NCBI GenBank assembly: GCA_002077065.1
Contig: NAJO01000027.1
Coordinates: forward strand, 620,001-684,000
Origin: Cryoendolithus antarcticus
Lineage: Eukaryota > Ascomycota > Dothideomycetes > Cladosporiales > Cladosporiaceae
Reading direction: 5' to 3'
Length of the DNA: 64,000 nucleotides
In this document: piece by piece, positions 43,525 through 54,741 of the stretch
Layout of the letters: every line of letters starts with the position of its first letter
Numbering within the stretch: the first letter of the stretch is position 1
Program-made: the position numbers and the translations under genes
Notes under the pieces: generated by a model
Seen by the model: only the letters and a program-made list of their open reading frames with translations
Database searches by the model: none
What the model was told of the DNA's origin: nothing

Positions 43525-44056
43525 GTTAAAGGAACAGTATGAGACATTACGTGGGTCGACGGCCCGATTCAGTGTATGTGTAGAGGCAGCGCAAGATACC
43601 GCTCTCCTGAGCTCTAGCAACTTGTGCTCGAGTCCTCTGATTGGCTAGGTTCTTGGGTGCTGCAGCAGCCGTCTTCTAGGAAGCTCCAGCATTCACAACG
43701 AAAGGATATTGACTTTCGGCGTAGGCGCGTGAGTAGTCTTGTTCAGCAAGAAGTATGCTAATACTAAGCCATAACATACATGCCCTCCCATGACCACGGA
43801 AGATGTTGAATGCTCCTCTTCGATAGGGCCGACCAAAAGCTTGAAGCAGTAGAGAATAATCAAAACGATCTGCTCAAGAAAGCCCACAGCTCCACCCAAC
43901 ACGACCTTCGTTAGCCTGCAATTATAAGTGTGGCTGCAGTAAAGTATGCTCTTGTATCTGTGGCTAGTCCAACTGAGAGCATCTTAATTGGGTACAAGGT
44001 CATGCAATCGTACCCAACAGCAGATCAAATGACAGCAGATCAAATGACAACCACGC
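43525..44056. other. intergenic with a possible membrane-protein exon relic
   Basis: On the minus strand, 43780-43915 is bounded by a possible acceptor (ATTGCAG) and a GTATGT donor. It reads in frame LTKVVLGGAVGFLEQIVLII and YCFKLLVGPIEEEHSTSS, with coding-like third positions. No start or further exons were found. It could be a leftover exon, perhaps of the adjacent broken gene. Confidence 0.3.
44018..44047. repeat. 15-bp tandem duplication
   Basis: Two perfect head-to-tail copies of a 15-bp unit starting CAGCAGATC, 44018-44032 and 44033-44047. They lie just beyond the 3' end of the broken secreted-protein gene. Confidence 0.85.
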
Positions 44057-44853
44057 TCAAGAAAAGCAGAGGACCCTATGCTCACTAATGGCGGTCTTGC
44101 CGTTGCTCTGAGGCACGTAGATGTCCACAGGTACCGGACCATTGGGCGAGAAACCACCATGGTAACGCGTGAAGCGAGGATACCAATACAATGTGTCAGT
44201 CTGATCCTCCTTGCAGTGATTGATGATAGTCTGTTCCGTTGTGGTAGTGAAGCTCTGCTCCCAGGTGGTAGAGATCGATGCACTGACGGGGAAAATCTCG
44301 AATCGGCGTTGAGGCTGGCTGAAGCTTCCACCTTGTCACTTTGCGTTTGAGAGTTCGTGAGCGTACATTGGGATCCACCGGGTTGGGCGTCCAGCACTTG
44401 TTGGCGGTACTTCGATGGTGCCGAGTTCTCGATGGTAAAAGCCGTCGACCATGTAGACCCGCCACGAGACTGGATGATCGGAGGGGTATTGTCGATCGCG
44501 GCCCCTCCAGGCTGCAGCATTTTGCTCGAAGACTTCCCGGAGCTGTAAATCGAGACGCCCATTCAGCCGTCGTTGTTGACTGCGTTTCCTCCGGCATCAC
44601 TGGGCGTACAGTCGGATGTGGTGCTGTCGATGGCAGTGACGACTAGAGGGTTCTGTTCATTCGCTTATAGACCTTCTTGCCTGCGAGGACGGTTAGTACA
44701 TGTTGACACTCGATCGAGAGGAAGACCCCTACAATCGCCCCAGTCTGGGTTGCGCGCCGCGTTGCATGTCATCTGGTAGCTGATGCTACGCTTCTCAACG
44801 TGCGCGGGGATCGCAGAGGTGAGCGCCATGAGGGCACCAGAAGCGAGAAGCAT
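44057..44853 (-). pseudogene. broken gene for a secreted protein, family unknown
   Basis: Exon 1 (44733-44853) encodes a signal peptide (MLLASGALMALTSAIPAHVE) with a KR cleavage site, then a Cys-containing segment (SYQMTCNAARNPDWGD). A 52-nt intron (44681-44732) has a perfect TACTAAC branch site. Beyond it the coding signal passes through three breaks: a frame change near 44650 (TAG at 44643-44645), an in-frame TGA at 44563-44565, and a second frame change near 44300. Pieces in their own frames include VVTAIDSTTSDCTPSDAGGN, QCTLTNSQTQSDKVEASASL and TLYWYPRFTRYHGGFSPNG. The composition (Thr/Ser, few Cys) suggests an extracellular beta-rich protein. Sequencing errors could explain the frame changes but less easily the TGA. 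Confidence 0.6.
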
Positions 44854-46153
44854 CGCTGTCGTGATCAACGGAGTTGTCTTGAAGGAGAGATGATTAAGGA
44901 GAACGGGCTGAGGAGGATGTCGCCGATGAAAGTGGTCCAGTCGTGCTGAGCTGACAAGGGTTGGAAGTGTCGATGACCGGACTGGAGAAGCAGGCCTTGA
45001 TGCGTCCAAATATACGGCAGAGATGCCTGCTACGAGCCTTGCTGTCAGCTGTCACGTACACTATCTATAGACTCATCGATGTCGCGCAGCGGCGCTGTCA
45101 TGCTCTGGGGTTCAACGACTCGGCCCTCTTGATCTCTGTTGTCCGGATGTTTATCACAAGCCTGCCACAGTCCGTCAAAGAAGCCTTAGAAATAACCATC
45201 GGGCCAGCTGTGGGAGCGTTGTTCTCGCGCACAGTTGGGGGTCATACCTTCGCTTATGGCCGCACAAGGCTTTGTTTCGACGTGTCGTATATCTGGCCTT
45301 ATGACTCACGGTCGAGGACGCAAGGACTTCACGTTGGAGTATCAAAGAAAAGAAGTTTTGCATGCCGGTGGAATCCAAAGCAGGTGGTCATGTCCTTAGG
45401 ATCAAACTTCAGTATGAGCCGTGGGGCAAGCCTGTGGCCAAGAAAACGACGATCCGACGTGAGACACCATATACTGCGATACACGAAGGACCCCATGATC
45501 TTACCTATTCTAACGCTGTCTCGCAAGTCCCCTGGCCTTCCTCGTGTTCGCCTCCACGGCATCGAAAGCGTAACTCACAGCCACGGTCATGTCAGAGAGC
45601 TTGATCCAGCGTAAACAGTCCGTAGCCACGTACTGGCCTCATCACTGCACAAAGTCAGCATTAATCAGCTAAATCGTAGCCGCCTTAAGCTGAGATATTC
45701 ACGCTCCTAAGGCGAGGGCTGTAGCATAGGTGTTCGAGATAGTATACGTAGTGCAATTCTCTATACTAAGTACAGTCGCACTCTCACGAGATACGCATTC
45801 GATATCGATAAACATCACTTCCCAAACTCCCAGCCATCGTCGCAGAAGCAGATCAGCCGGACAGATCAGTGCAGGGCCCAAGGCGGCGCAGGCTCCACGT
45901 CACTGATCCGCTCGCCTGAGACGGCTCTTGTGTGTCCCGTTGTCTATACTCTATATTTCGTTTTTCGTTGACCCAGCAAAGCCAGTCTGTGTCTTGCACA
46001 CGCTCCAAAGGCTTGCGATCCGGCGCAGTAGCAAGAGAATGAATAGTCTTCAACCGGCCTCTCACACCAGACCACCAGCAAGCCAGATCATCACCAGCAC
46101 CCCTCCTATCATATACGCGTCGCCACTCCCTACCACCCCAAGCCAGCACTCCA
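44854..46153. other. intergenic
   Basis: About 1.3 kb. A plus-strand frame at 45362-45604 starts MPVESKAGGHVLRIKLQYEP and keeps coding-like composition for some 55 codons without recognisable function. The longer overlapping frame 44961-45614 looks like a shadow. Possibly decayed coding DNA. Confidence 0.35.
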
Positions 46154-49100
46154 CTACACCCCGCTCAGCCCCTCCACTCCTCCATAAGCTCCCCCATCCC
46201 AAGCCCGAAACAACAACTTCATATCAAGCGTCAACTCATCCCGCCCATAATCATCGCTGATATCGCCCACACTCCCAATCTCGCGGCCATACTGCGCCGG
46301 ATCCCCAGCAACAAACTGCTTAATTCGCTTCAGCAGCCCCATGACCTGGCTGAAGCGCACGTTAGGAGGTGCAGCCCAGTCGTTCGGCCGGTTGGATTGA
46401 ATGAAAGAGCGGCCAAGGAAGAAGAAGTGCACGCCGTCTCTGCTGAAACCGAAGCGTCGTAGGCTGGAGGGGTTCGTTGGAGCGGGAGTGTATTGAAGGG
46501 ATGTGTCGGTGTCCCACATGCGTTTCCATTTGTCGAGTGCATAGTTGAGGCGTTTCTTCTCTTGCTGGGCGTGTGCGGTCTGGATGTTCGGTCCGAAGCC
46601 ATCCGTAGGCGTGACGTGGCCGTTACTGCTGCTGCCGTTGTTGCCGTGTTGATCCAGCCAGTCGTTCTGCGAGAGTGGTGTGGCGGGTCCAGAGCCGCCG
46701 AAGCTCGCGCCGAAGCCTTGAAAGTTACCTTCCGGTTGGAAGAGGACTTTTTGGCAGGCTATGATGCGGACTATGAGGGCATGAATGAGGATGAATTTGG
46801 AGTAGACATTTGTTGTGTTCTGGGGAACGTTGACGTTGAGCTCGATAAGGCGGCGAACAGACTCGCGCATGCCTGCTTGGCGCATCTGGCGGGTTCCGGT
46901 GGTGTTCCTGGATTGAGCATCACGGCCATGGAGACCGAGCGCTGCGGCGCATTCGTTCTGGTCTTTCGCATCCCATGCAGCGTCGTCAGCAGGTAGTGGA
47001 AGACGGATCTCCAGTGGGTCCAGCTGAGGTGAGTTGTTAAAGTACATGGCCACCGCGGCGTCAGTCAGGAAGAGATGGTAAACCGCGCGATTGCGCTTCT
47101 CTTGTTCCAGCCAGCTATGCCAGTTCCAAGCGTTCGCCTCATCTTGCGTAGAGTTCTTACCCGAAGTGTGATGAAGTACGCTGTGGGCGTAGTGACCAGG
47201 TGGCGCAGTCTGCAATAGACCCATTGCACGGGCAACGCGGATCGTATTCGGATGATCGTTGATAGCGATGTCCCTCAGCTCCGGCGTACCATGCCATGTG
47301 TATATCGTGTTCAGCATGAGCAGAGCCTGGAGCTCATCGACTTCCCAGCTCTGATTGCCAAGTCCTTGCGTCTGGTTGATGCTGACCCTTTGATACACTG
47401 CAGAGTTGCTCAGTATGGTGGCTCTTACAAAGGTCATCATCCGTCGAGACTGCACGACAGTCATTTTGGGGCTGTAGATTGCGCCAATGCAAATGATGGC
47501 CAGCACCAGGGAGTTGCCAGCATCCGTAAGCTTGAAAGTCGGCATATGCAGTATCGGCCAGTGTCCATGAAAGGAAGTGTAATGCTCAGCAAAGTGCTTC
47601 ACGTTTTCCACTGTCAGGCAGGCCTTGACAAGATCCGCAGCCTCCGGATCGTGCACAGCAGGATGCCCACCATCCGGGAAGCAAAACTGGAACAGCTGAT
47701 CGACCTTGCCCTGCAAAGGATCGTCCAGACTCCAGTTCGGGAAGCCAGGTATCCCGTTCTCCTGCTCCGTCTCCTCGCCCCCATAGCCGCTAGGGTGCGA
47801 GTAAAGACTACCTAAAAAAGAATCGCTCCCAGTTTCATTGAACGGCTTCGAATCATCCTCGGTCTTGATATTCATCCCCTGAGAGCCCGCGTTCGCAGGA
47901 AGGTTTCCGCCGATGAAACCATCCTGGCCACCCTGAGTGAACATGCGGCTCCAGTCCATGGAGTGGCCGCCGTTCGTCAACTGCTGCTGCTGAACAGGAC
48001 TATTGGTGTGGCTGTTGTTGAACCGCGAGCTCTGCTGGCCTAAAAAAGACATCTGCTGGGGTTGTTGGTGGTTGTTGTACATGTTGTTGCCGTTCATGTG
48101 TTGTGGGCTGTTCATATGCTGTGGACTGTAGGGATTAGCGTATCCAGGCTGCATGCCACCGCCGTTTGTGCTGTTATGCAAGGCGTATGTGTGTAGGTTC
48201 GGCTGGTATGCCTGGGACGTGCTCATCTGCTCTGCGCCGGAAGCTGCTGTCCCCAGTATGCCTAGTCCGGCTATACTCCCTCGATGACTGTTAATCGCAC
48301 TAGGGTTGATCAGACTGTTGGCACGAGACGATCGAACTGAGCCATCTCCTTTGACTGTGGGACTACTGGTTGCGTTACTCATTCCGGGGTACGGATTTGG
48401 CCCAGCGACATCACTGAGACCAGCAAGCCCGATTGGTCCGTCCTGTTGGCTCATTGAAAGGCGGTTACTCGAGTTGTTCTTTCGTTGATGCGCAAGGTGA
48501 TTGGCTCCAGTTGGGTTCCCTCGGCGGATCGAGCACTTCTGGAAATGGCGTTTCAATATGTCACTTCGCGAGAAAGTATCCTTGCAGAGATGGCACGAGT
48601 ATGGCCGGTCACCAGTGTCTGCGATATGTCAGTAAAACGTCCTACCTCTCTCAAGATATGAGCTACTCACGTCTCAACATATGTCGCTTCAAATGCTTCG
48701 CGTGCAAATACGTCTTGTTGCAATGCGGACACGGGAACTTCCCATCGGCATCCTTCTGCGGTATCATGTTCTTGCTCGCCGTGCCCGTACTACTGGCAGG
48801 TACATTGGGTCGTCCAGGTGCGCTAGGCAGTATCCCACGCCGACCCTGCGATCCAACCACATGCGTAGGCGCCTCCTCGCCCTGTGTGAATGACGTCTGC
48901 TGTTGACCTAGTTGCGATGACGGCAGCCCAGACATGTTATGCGCCGAGCTGCTCATCCCGCCTGGAGGCATGGGGCGGATAGTTGTATGAGGCGCGCCGG
49001 CAACATTTGGTGGGAGTGAAGTCGCGGTTGATGACGGGAAGGCAGCCGAGGAAGTCATGGCCCAGGATGGGTAGGCGGGCGGACCCATGGCGTTGGCAGG

Positions 49101-49454
49101 CGATATATGTGTGTATGCATTGGACGCGCCGCCAGCCATCGAGGCGGACGTGGGCGTGTGCGGTGTTGTCGGCGTGTGGCTCTGACTGCCTGGGTGCGAC
49201 GCGTAGGACATGGACCCGAATTGCGCATAGCCGCCATTCTGTCCAGCGGGTTGTTGTAGCGGTGGAAGTGTAGTGTGGTTGTTCGAGTCCTGGTGCTGAC
49301 CATGGCCGGGCAGGTTGCCGTACGAGTTGTGCTGTTGCTGCTGGTGGTGTTGCTGCTGCTGCTGCTGCTGCTGTCCAGGTTGCTGATGCTGCTGCTGTTG
49401 CTGGTGGTGAGGCGGATATGGCATGTAGCTCTGAGGCTGAAAATGGTTGTCCAT
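46154..49454 (-). CDS. C2H2 zinc-finger transcription factor with fungal_trans domain
   Basis: Exons 48671-49454 and 46154-48618 with a 52-nt intron (GTGAGT, CTGAC, CGCAG) that splits the first finger's HTGD linker; 1082 aa from the ATG at 49454 (MDNHFQPQSYMPYPP). The N-terminus is polyglutamine, Pro and Ser-rich. Two adjacent C2H2 fingers follow at about residues 240-290: FPCPHCNKTYLHAKHLKRHM and YSCHLCKDTFSRSDILKRHF. After a long Gln/Asn/Ser-rich linker comes the fungal_trans domain: CLTVENVKHFAEHYTSFHGH, WPILHMPTFKLTDAGNSLVL and a helical remainder to the C-terminus. The C2H2 plus fungal_trans combination is that of Klf1/AmdX-like regulators; targets unknown. An in-frame ATG at 49547 is a less likely start. 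Confidence 0.9.
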
Positions 49455-51125
49455 GGTTATGGGGAGGGGCGCCGACTCCACAATCAAGTGGAGAGGACGA
49501 GGGGAACTGGAGGCTGTGGCGACCAGTAACCGCGCATCAGACCCCACGGTCGGGTAAGGGAGACGTCAGCCCGTGGCGCGCCGCTGTACAGGAATATGTA
49601 TAAGCGCGTAGATGCAGATGTGTTGTTAGAATAGAGTACTGCGACCCGCTGATAGCGAACACTCGCGCAAAGACGCCTGTGCAGCAGTGATGAGATGAGC
49701 GGCGGCTTCAGTGCCGGATGGCGGGTATTCCTCGGCGAGGGCAGGAAGAAAAATCGGTTGACCGGGCGAAAACTTTGTGCTCTGCTGGTGTGACCACTGC
49801 GTGCATGGGCAGATATAGTAAGCAGGCCTGTCGTTTGTCGGGGTAGTATGCCAGCTAGCAATACTGCTGTTGTGTCGCGCGTGTAGTGGGACACCCTCGA
49901 AGCAACGCAATGATGCTCTGCCCTACAGTACCGGCTATGTCGAGGGGATCTACCCACTAGAGAGTGTGGGCCGCGGGAGGTGGAGCAGGACTCAGGAACA
50001 CCCACGAAGCGCAGAACTGATGCACGTAATCGCAGAATAGCGGGTCCCGTCAGCCTCAGTGGGAAGAGAAGAAGTAAGACTGCGCGCACGACGAGTCTCG
50101 AAGGCGATGGCGACACATCATCATCACAACATTGGATTGACAAGACAAGTATTCGGATGCGAGAGCCGGACATGGAGCCGTTGAAATCAACGGACTCGCC
50201 TGCTGGGGCTGCGTCATGTCCTATCGGATCGCGCCTTATTGCCGCATGGCGTGGCATTTGGCTTTTGGGGGGAGTGTGGTATTGTCAGCAATCTTGTTGT
50301 TGATTATACCTGATTATACTGCAATTCCTGCTTATCATATTGCCCGCTGAGAGAAAATCGAAACCACGACAATATCTCATCATCAATGATCGAGCATCGC
50401 CGTCACCCTTGCGCGATGCTCCCGTCGATCTGGGTGTCGGCAGCGAGAGCCAATTGGCGGAGCCGGAGCTGACGCCGTGACCATGGTGAACTTCGCGCGT
50501 CTACGAAAGTGGCATCGCGATTAAACGCGGCACGAAAGACTCGAAAGCCTTCCAATGACAGTGCCGATCGACCTTGTCGAACATGACCGCGACCCGGCGA
50601 TCGAAACTACCCTGTGTGAAAGTGATCTCTCACTGCAAATGCCTGTAGATAAAGATGGCTTCGATGTTGCATTGAGCCGAAGACCGACCACGGCGGAGAC
50701 TCGGAAACAATGCCCTAATGCTACTGTACCATAACGCATGGCGCCACGATGTCTCACGCACCAGCCACTACCCATGAACGATGATCACTCGTACAAATCT
50801 GGACATTCGAACGCAAGATCTGGCGTACTATCTGCAACAAACCACAATTCTCCTGCAATACCTTTTAAGTGTTTAAGATCAGACGATATCTCAATCCTCA
50901 GCTGCGCTGGAGACCGGTCGCTGTGACACCTTACGACAACAGAACATGACTCTTCAGATGAGCTTCGAGGTACTGTCCACATCGCCATGAAATCTCTACA
51001 GGCGGTGCTTGAGCAAGTGTAAGACACCGCTGTCGGCGTCTAGCACAGAGGCTCCTACAGCCCAAGGTGATAGTATCTCAAGCTCAAGCTCAGCTATCGC
51101 CAGCAGGTAGTCGAGTCCTCATCTC
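49455..51125. other. long upstream region of the C2H2 factor
   Basis: About 1.7 kb without a credible gene. Open frames on the minus strand to 50257 have shadow-like composition. Long upstream regions are common for fungal regulators. An AT-rich patch lies near 50285-50345. Confidence 0.45.
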
Positions 51126-51725
51126 TCATATCTTCTGCCCCCAAGCCAACCCCCTCTCAATCCCATCCTCGCTGTTCTGACTACTCCTCAAACTAACCCT
51201 CACCTCCGGCTTCTTAACAATAGTCTGCAGCACAACACAATACCTCTCAGTCAGCTTCCCCAACTTCTCAATCTTATCCTCGTCCACCTCCGCCCCATCC
51301 TCAAGCTTGATCTCAAACCCCAGCCTTATCCCCTGAAACCCCACCGGCGCTTCACGATCCACGCCCATCGTGCCCCGGAAATCGAGGTCGCCTTCTGCTG
51401 TTACGGTCCCGCTCTTGATCGGGATGTCGAGAGCCGTAGCAACAGCTTTCAGCGTTACCCCAGCGCAAGCCACGAGTGCTTCGAGCAGCATGTCGCCGCT
51501 GCAGAGCTCACCACTGATATCGGGATCATCGCCGCCGGCTTTGGGGTGCAGGCCAGCGAGTTTGGCTTTTGCGCCTTGTATTTGCCGGCCGGTGTCTAGC
51601 TTGCAGGTTATGGAGCTGGAGTCTAGGGTTCCCTTGGAGCTGAGGGTGACGAGGGCAGAGGAAGGGTCGGATTTGTAGGACGCTTTGATTGGGGCCTGCT
51701 TTTCGCGGAGGGCTGCGGAGGCCAT
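51126..51725 (-). CDS. OsmC/Ohr-family protein
   Basis: 199 aa from the ATG at 51725 (MASAALREKQAPIKASY), which has an excellent context; the open frame runs a little further up without ATG. OsmC fold: early strands with the segment ITCKLDTGRQIQGAKAKLAG, then GELCSGDMLLEALVACAGVT with the first conserved Cys on the central helix. A second Cys follows in GKLTERYCVVLQTIVKKPEV. Bacterial OsmC/Ohr proteins reduce organic hydroperoxides with such a Cys pair. In this protein the extra Cys and short tail resemble the fungal branch, whose substrate is not established. Confidence 0.88.
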   Translation of the reverse strand: MASAALREKQAPIKASYKSDPSSALVTLSSKGTLDSSSITCKLDTGRQIQGAKAKLAGLHPKAGGDDPDISGELCSGDMLLEALVACAGVTLKAVATALDIPIKSGTVTAEGDLDFRGTMGVDREAPVGFQGIRLGFEIKLEDGAEVDEDKIEKLGKLTERYCVVLQTIVKKPEVRVSLRSSQNSEDGIERGLAWGQKI

Positions 51726-52845
51726 GGTTGAATAGTAAGCGTATGGCACGTATCGATGTTTTGGGACGTGTCTTCTCCGGTTGATTGAGAGGGGCCCAGA
51801 GCTACTGTAGAGGTGGCTACTGAGGTGCGCAAGCTCGCCAGTCTACTCGTGAGAAGCCGAGTTTGGTAGGAAAGTACGACTGGACCTGGAGACCGTCTCT
51901 CGGGGGCAGAACAATGTCAAGTTTGCTGTTCTGGACGTTGACAAGAGCTGAGGAGTGCTCGGAAAATGGCCAAGAAGTGAGGAGAGTTGCAAGATACAAG
52001 AGGAAGATACCCACTCTCCAGTCTCCGCGACAGTGCATGGGTTTGGCCTCGTAGCGCCGGGCGAGCATCGATACTATCTCAGTGACAGACGCGTCAATGC
52101 CACATTCCCTTTGCCCCGCATACGCGTTGTTCTCGTTACCCCTCTATCTCTGCCCACGAGGCCGCTACACCGAGACGTCCCGGACGCTCGGTGAGAGGTG
52201 TGCATGATCTTGACAGTACTGATCGGGTGTCAATGAGCATCGTGAGGGTACGATCTTCTCTTGTCACGAAACCAGCTGCAGCGTAGCGTAGAGTCAACGG
52301 GGGTTCTGTGCAGTCGGCCTGTCAAGTACCCCACACATCGAGTTGGGTGTCCACTTGCTTCACCGGATTGCTTGATGTGGGCATCCGCACTATCTGCCTG
52401 ATGGACAGCTCCACGTGCAGGCAAACACTGAGAGCTTCTATGATAGTTCCCACTTTCGCCGAGGAACGGCAACCGCCCGTAAGCTATGCCAGATGCTAGC
52501 ATGTACATGTGAATGTCTGGCGGAGCAACAGCTAGCTCTTGCCGCAACATATGCAGGTCGTCGTCACTTTCACCTTGCCTGCGATCCCAGGACACATATC
52601 ACTGCCATCCCTTGGAATCTGAACTAGTGACAGTACTGCTACCAATTTTATTGTGTGAGCGGAAGATAGCAGTTCCTACGTCAGTAAGAGGAAAGCAACT
52701 CCACGGCCCATAGACTAGGCAAAACATCACTTTTCGAAGGCACTGTAGACCTGACGCGTTGTCTTGAGCGCTTTCATAACCGCCCAAGGATTTCCGCGGT
52801 CGTGGAGAAGCAGAGCATCCCATATCAGGCACGCAACTCATCACA
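51726..52845. other. intergenic, divergent promoters
   Basis: About 1.1 kb between the OsmC gene and the DhaL-fusion gene. Short frames on both strands only; no repeat or RNA gene seen. Confidence 0.45.
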
Positions 52846-54396
52846 ATGGCGGTCGTCGTCGAGCAGACAGTTCCCTTCGATGCCAGCGCCCTCGACCTCA
52901 AAAACCCTACGAGATGGACCACCATACTGCCCTTGATGCGACCCAGTGTGCGGGCCACAAAGACACCCAAGAACCAGACCATTTTGATCGATGAAGCTCA
53001 AGCCGAGAGCAAATCAGTCGGCATAGCCGCCATCGGCAATTTGGGAAATTTTTCGAGCAAGCTCCTCGACGACAAGCAGATCACCGCCATCGTGACCGAT
53101 CAGCGGGGAAGTGGCGTGCTCACCGCGCAGGATGTTGACTACGCGATCAAGAAAGCTGGATTGAAGCTGGCTCACGGTCTTGTCGTCGTGCGCTCGGGCA
53201 AGGAGATGCATGTTGAGGTGCACGAATCGGACTTGGTGGAGATCGAAGTAACGAGTGAAGTCGAGATGGATCATGTCATCCACTTGATCAACAACGCAAC
53301 AGACTCCTGCCGAGCCTCCGTTCATCGCACTACTGAGCTGCTGAAGATCTTCGCGAAGCAATCTAGCACTGCGTACTCCCGCTTCCACGTCGAGAAAGCT
53401 GATGGAAATCCGGCCATTGTGCATGCTGGAGGGCAGACGCTCGGCTTCCAGAAAGCCAAGCATGCCATCGAAAGGGACCTGAAGCATGTCTTGAAGTTCC
53501 GCGAGCCCCAGACCGTGCAAGTCACAGTGTCAGTGCACTACTCGGATGTCAACGGACTGAGTCGACTGGAGAACTACATCTTGGCGAAGGACATTGCAGA
53601 GTATCTAGAGTCGAAGCTGATCCCATACAGGCTGTCGCACTCGACTATACTCGATCATAAGGAGCTGGCGAGAGGCTTTGCTGTGTCGATCTGTCCATTG
53701 CCAGTGGAGCTACTGAGTGCACAGCCGAAACCAAAAGCGCATCAAGCGGCAGCAACCTCTGAAACGTCCGGACGCAGTACTGCAGCAGTGGCATCCAGCT
53801 CGAAGATGACTTTTGACGATGCCCAAGTCCGGCGACGTATTCAAGCTGGCTGTCAAGCTGTGATCGATGACGAGCCAAGGATCACGGAGTACGACACCAT
53901 AGTCGGCGATGGCGACTGCGGGTATACCCTCAGAGACGGCGCAAAGCAGGTACTGGCGTTCATCCAAGACAAAGATCTATCTCAGCTGCCGCAGGTGGTT
54001 GGAGACCTCGTTCTTGATCTCGAGGTCAACATGGGCGGCACTTCAGGCGCGCTATACTGCATCTTCTTGACAGCGCTTGCTGCATCGCTTGCATCAGAGG
54101 ATAGTGTGCCAAAGGCCTTGCAGAGCGCGCTGACCCAATTGATGAAGTACACCCGGGCACGGCTTGCCGATCGAACAATGATGGATGCGCTCATTCCTTT
54201 CATCGATACACTGAACAAGTCGAATGATGCGGAAGCTGCTGTGGCGGAAGCTGAGAAGGGGGTCGAAGGAACCAAGAAGATGGAGGCGCAGCTTGGGCGG
54301 AGTGCGTATCTAGACGAGAGCACCACACAAGGTGTTCCTGATCCGGGTGCATATGGGTTACTGGTATTGTTGAAAGCAATGAGTAGTGCCGCTTGA
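52846..54396 (+). CDS. kinase-like fusion: decayed DhaK domain plus intact DhaL domain
   Basis: Single exon, 516 aa. Residues about 321-510 are a complete DhaL (ATP-binding) domain: the metal-binding Asp triad D350/D355/D357 in YDTIVGDGDCGYTL, then NMGGTSGALYCIFLTALAAS, RTMMDALIPF and PDPGAYGLLVLL. Residues about 50-310 can be threaded on DhaK: ITAIVTDQRGSGVLTAQDVD where DhaK has GEIFASP, and RLSHSTILDHKELARGFAVS near its end. But GGGSGHEP, NYTGD and GIHGEPG, which hold substrate, are all missing. The protein should therefore bind ATP-Mg but not dihydroxyacetone by the known mechanism. A DhaK-only gene with those residues intact lies 4.5 kb away. It might be that gene's partner, a kinase for another sugar, or a regulator. 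Confidence 0.82.
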   Translation: MAVVVEQTVPFDASALDLKNPTRWTTILPLMRPSVRATKTPKNQTILIDEAQAESKSVGIAAIGNLGNFSSKLLDDKQITAIVTDQRGSGVLTAQDVDYAIKKAGLKLAHGLVVVRSGKEMHVEVHESDLVEIEVTSEVEMDHVIHLINNATDSCRASVHRTTELLKIFAKQSSTAYSRFHVEKADGNPAIVHAGGQTLGFQKAKHAIERDLKHVLKFREPQTVQVTVSVHYSDVNGLSRLENYILAKDIAEYLESKLIPYRLSHSTILDHKELARGFAVSICPLPVELLSAQPKPKAHQAAATSETSGRSTAAVASSSKMTFDDAQVRRRIQAGCQAVIDDEPRITEYDTIVGDGDCGYTLRDGAKQVLAFIQDKDLSQLPQVVGDLVLDLEVNMGGTSGALYCIFLTALAASLASEDSVPKALQSALTQLMKYTRARLADRTMMDALIPFIDTLNKSNDAEAAVAEAEKGVEGTKKMEAQLGRSAYLDESTTQGVPDPGAYGLLVLLKAMSSAA

Positions 54397-54741
54397 GAGA
54401 TCAGTCACTGCTTGCAGGGAATTGCAGTGTTGGGGTGGAGAAGTTTGACCGAGGTGCTGCATATGCTACTGGCGTTGACGCGCTGTATTCGGTCGAAATT
54501 GTACTGGTAGTGAAGTTACTCCGGATGCTGTACTGTTGATGTCATGTCAAGCCTCCAAGTCAGCGACTGAGAGCGAATGCGTGCTATCGCTGCTCTTCAA
54601 AGCCCAGGTCTCCTAGACATGGCCACGGTAGATGCAGCCACCGTCGCGTGTGTCAGTGCCTGCGGCACTACACAGCTGTGGGACCCTCACAGTTCTGCAT
54701 TGTCGATCACGAGTCCTCTCGTTGAATGTTCGCCAGCTTCA
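54397..54741. other. convergent 3' ends
   Basis: About 345 bp between convergent genes; nothing specific seen. Confidence 0.4.

Noticed and set aside
44961..45614. 217-codon plus-strand ORF
   Set aside because: No domain; other frames in the same stretch look as coding-like, so at best decayed DNA.
49484..50257. 257-codon minus-strand ORF upstream of the C2H2 factor
   Set aside because: Composition unlike a protein; better explained as leader or promoter of the factor.
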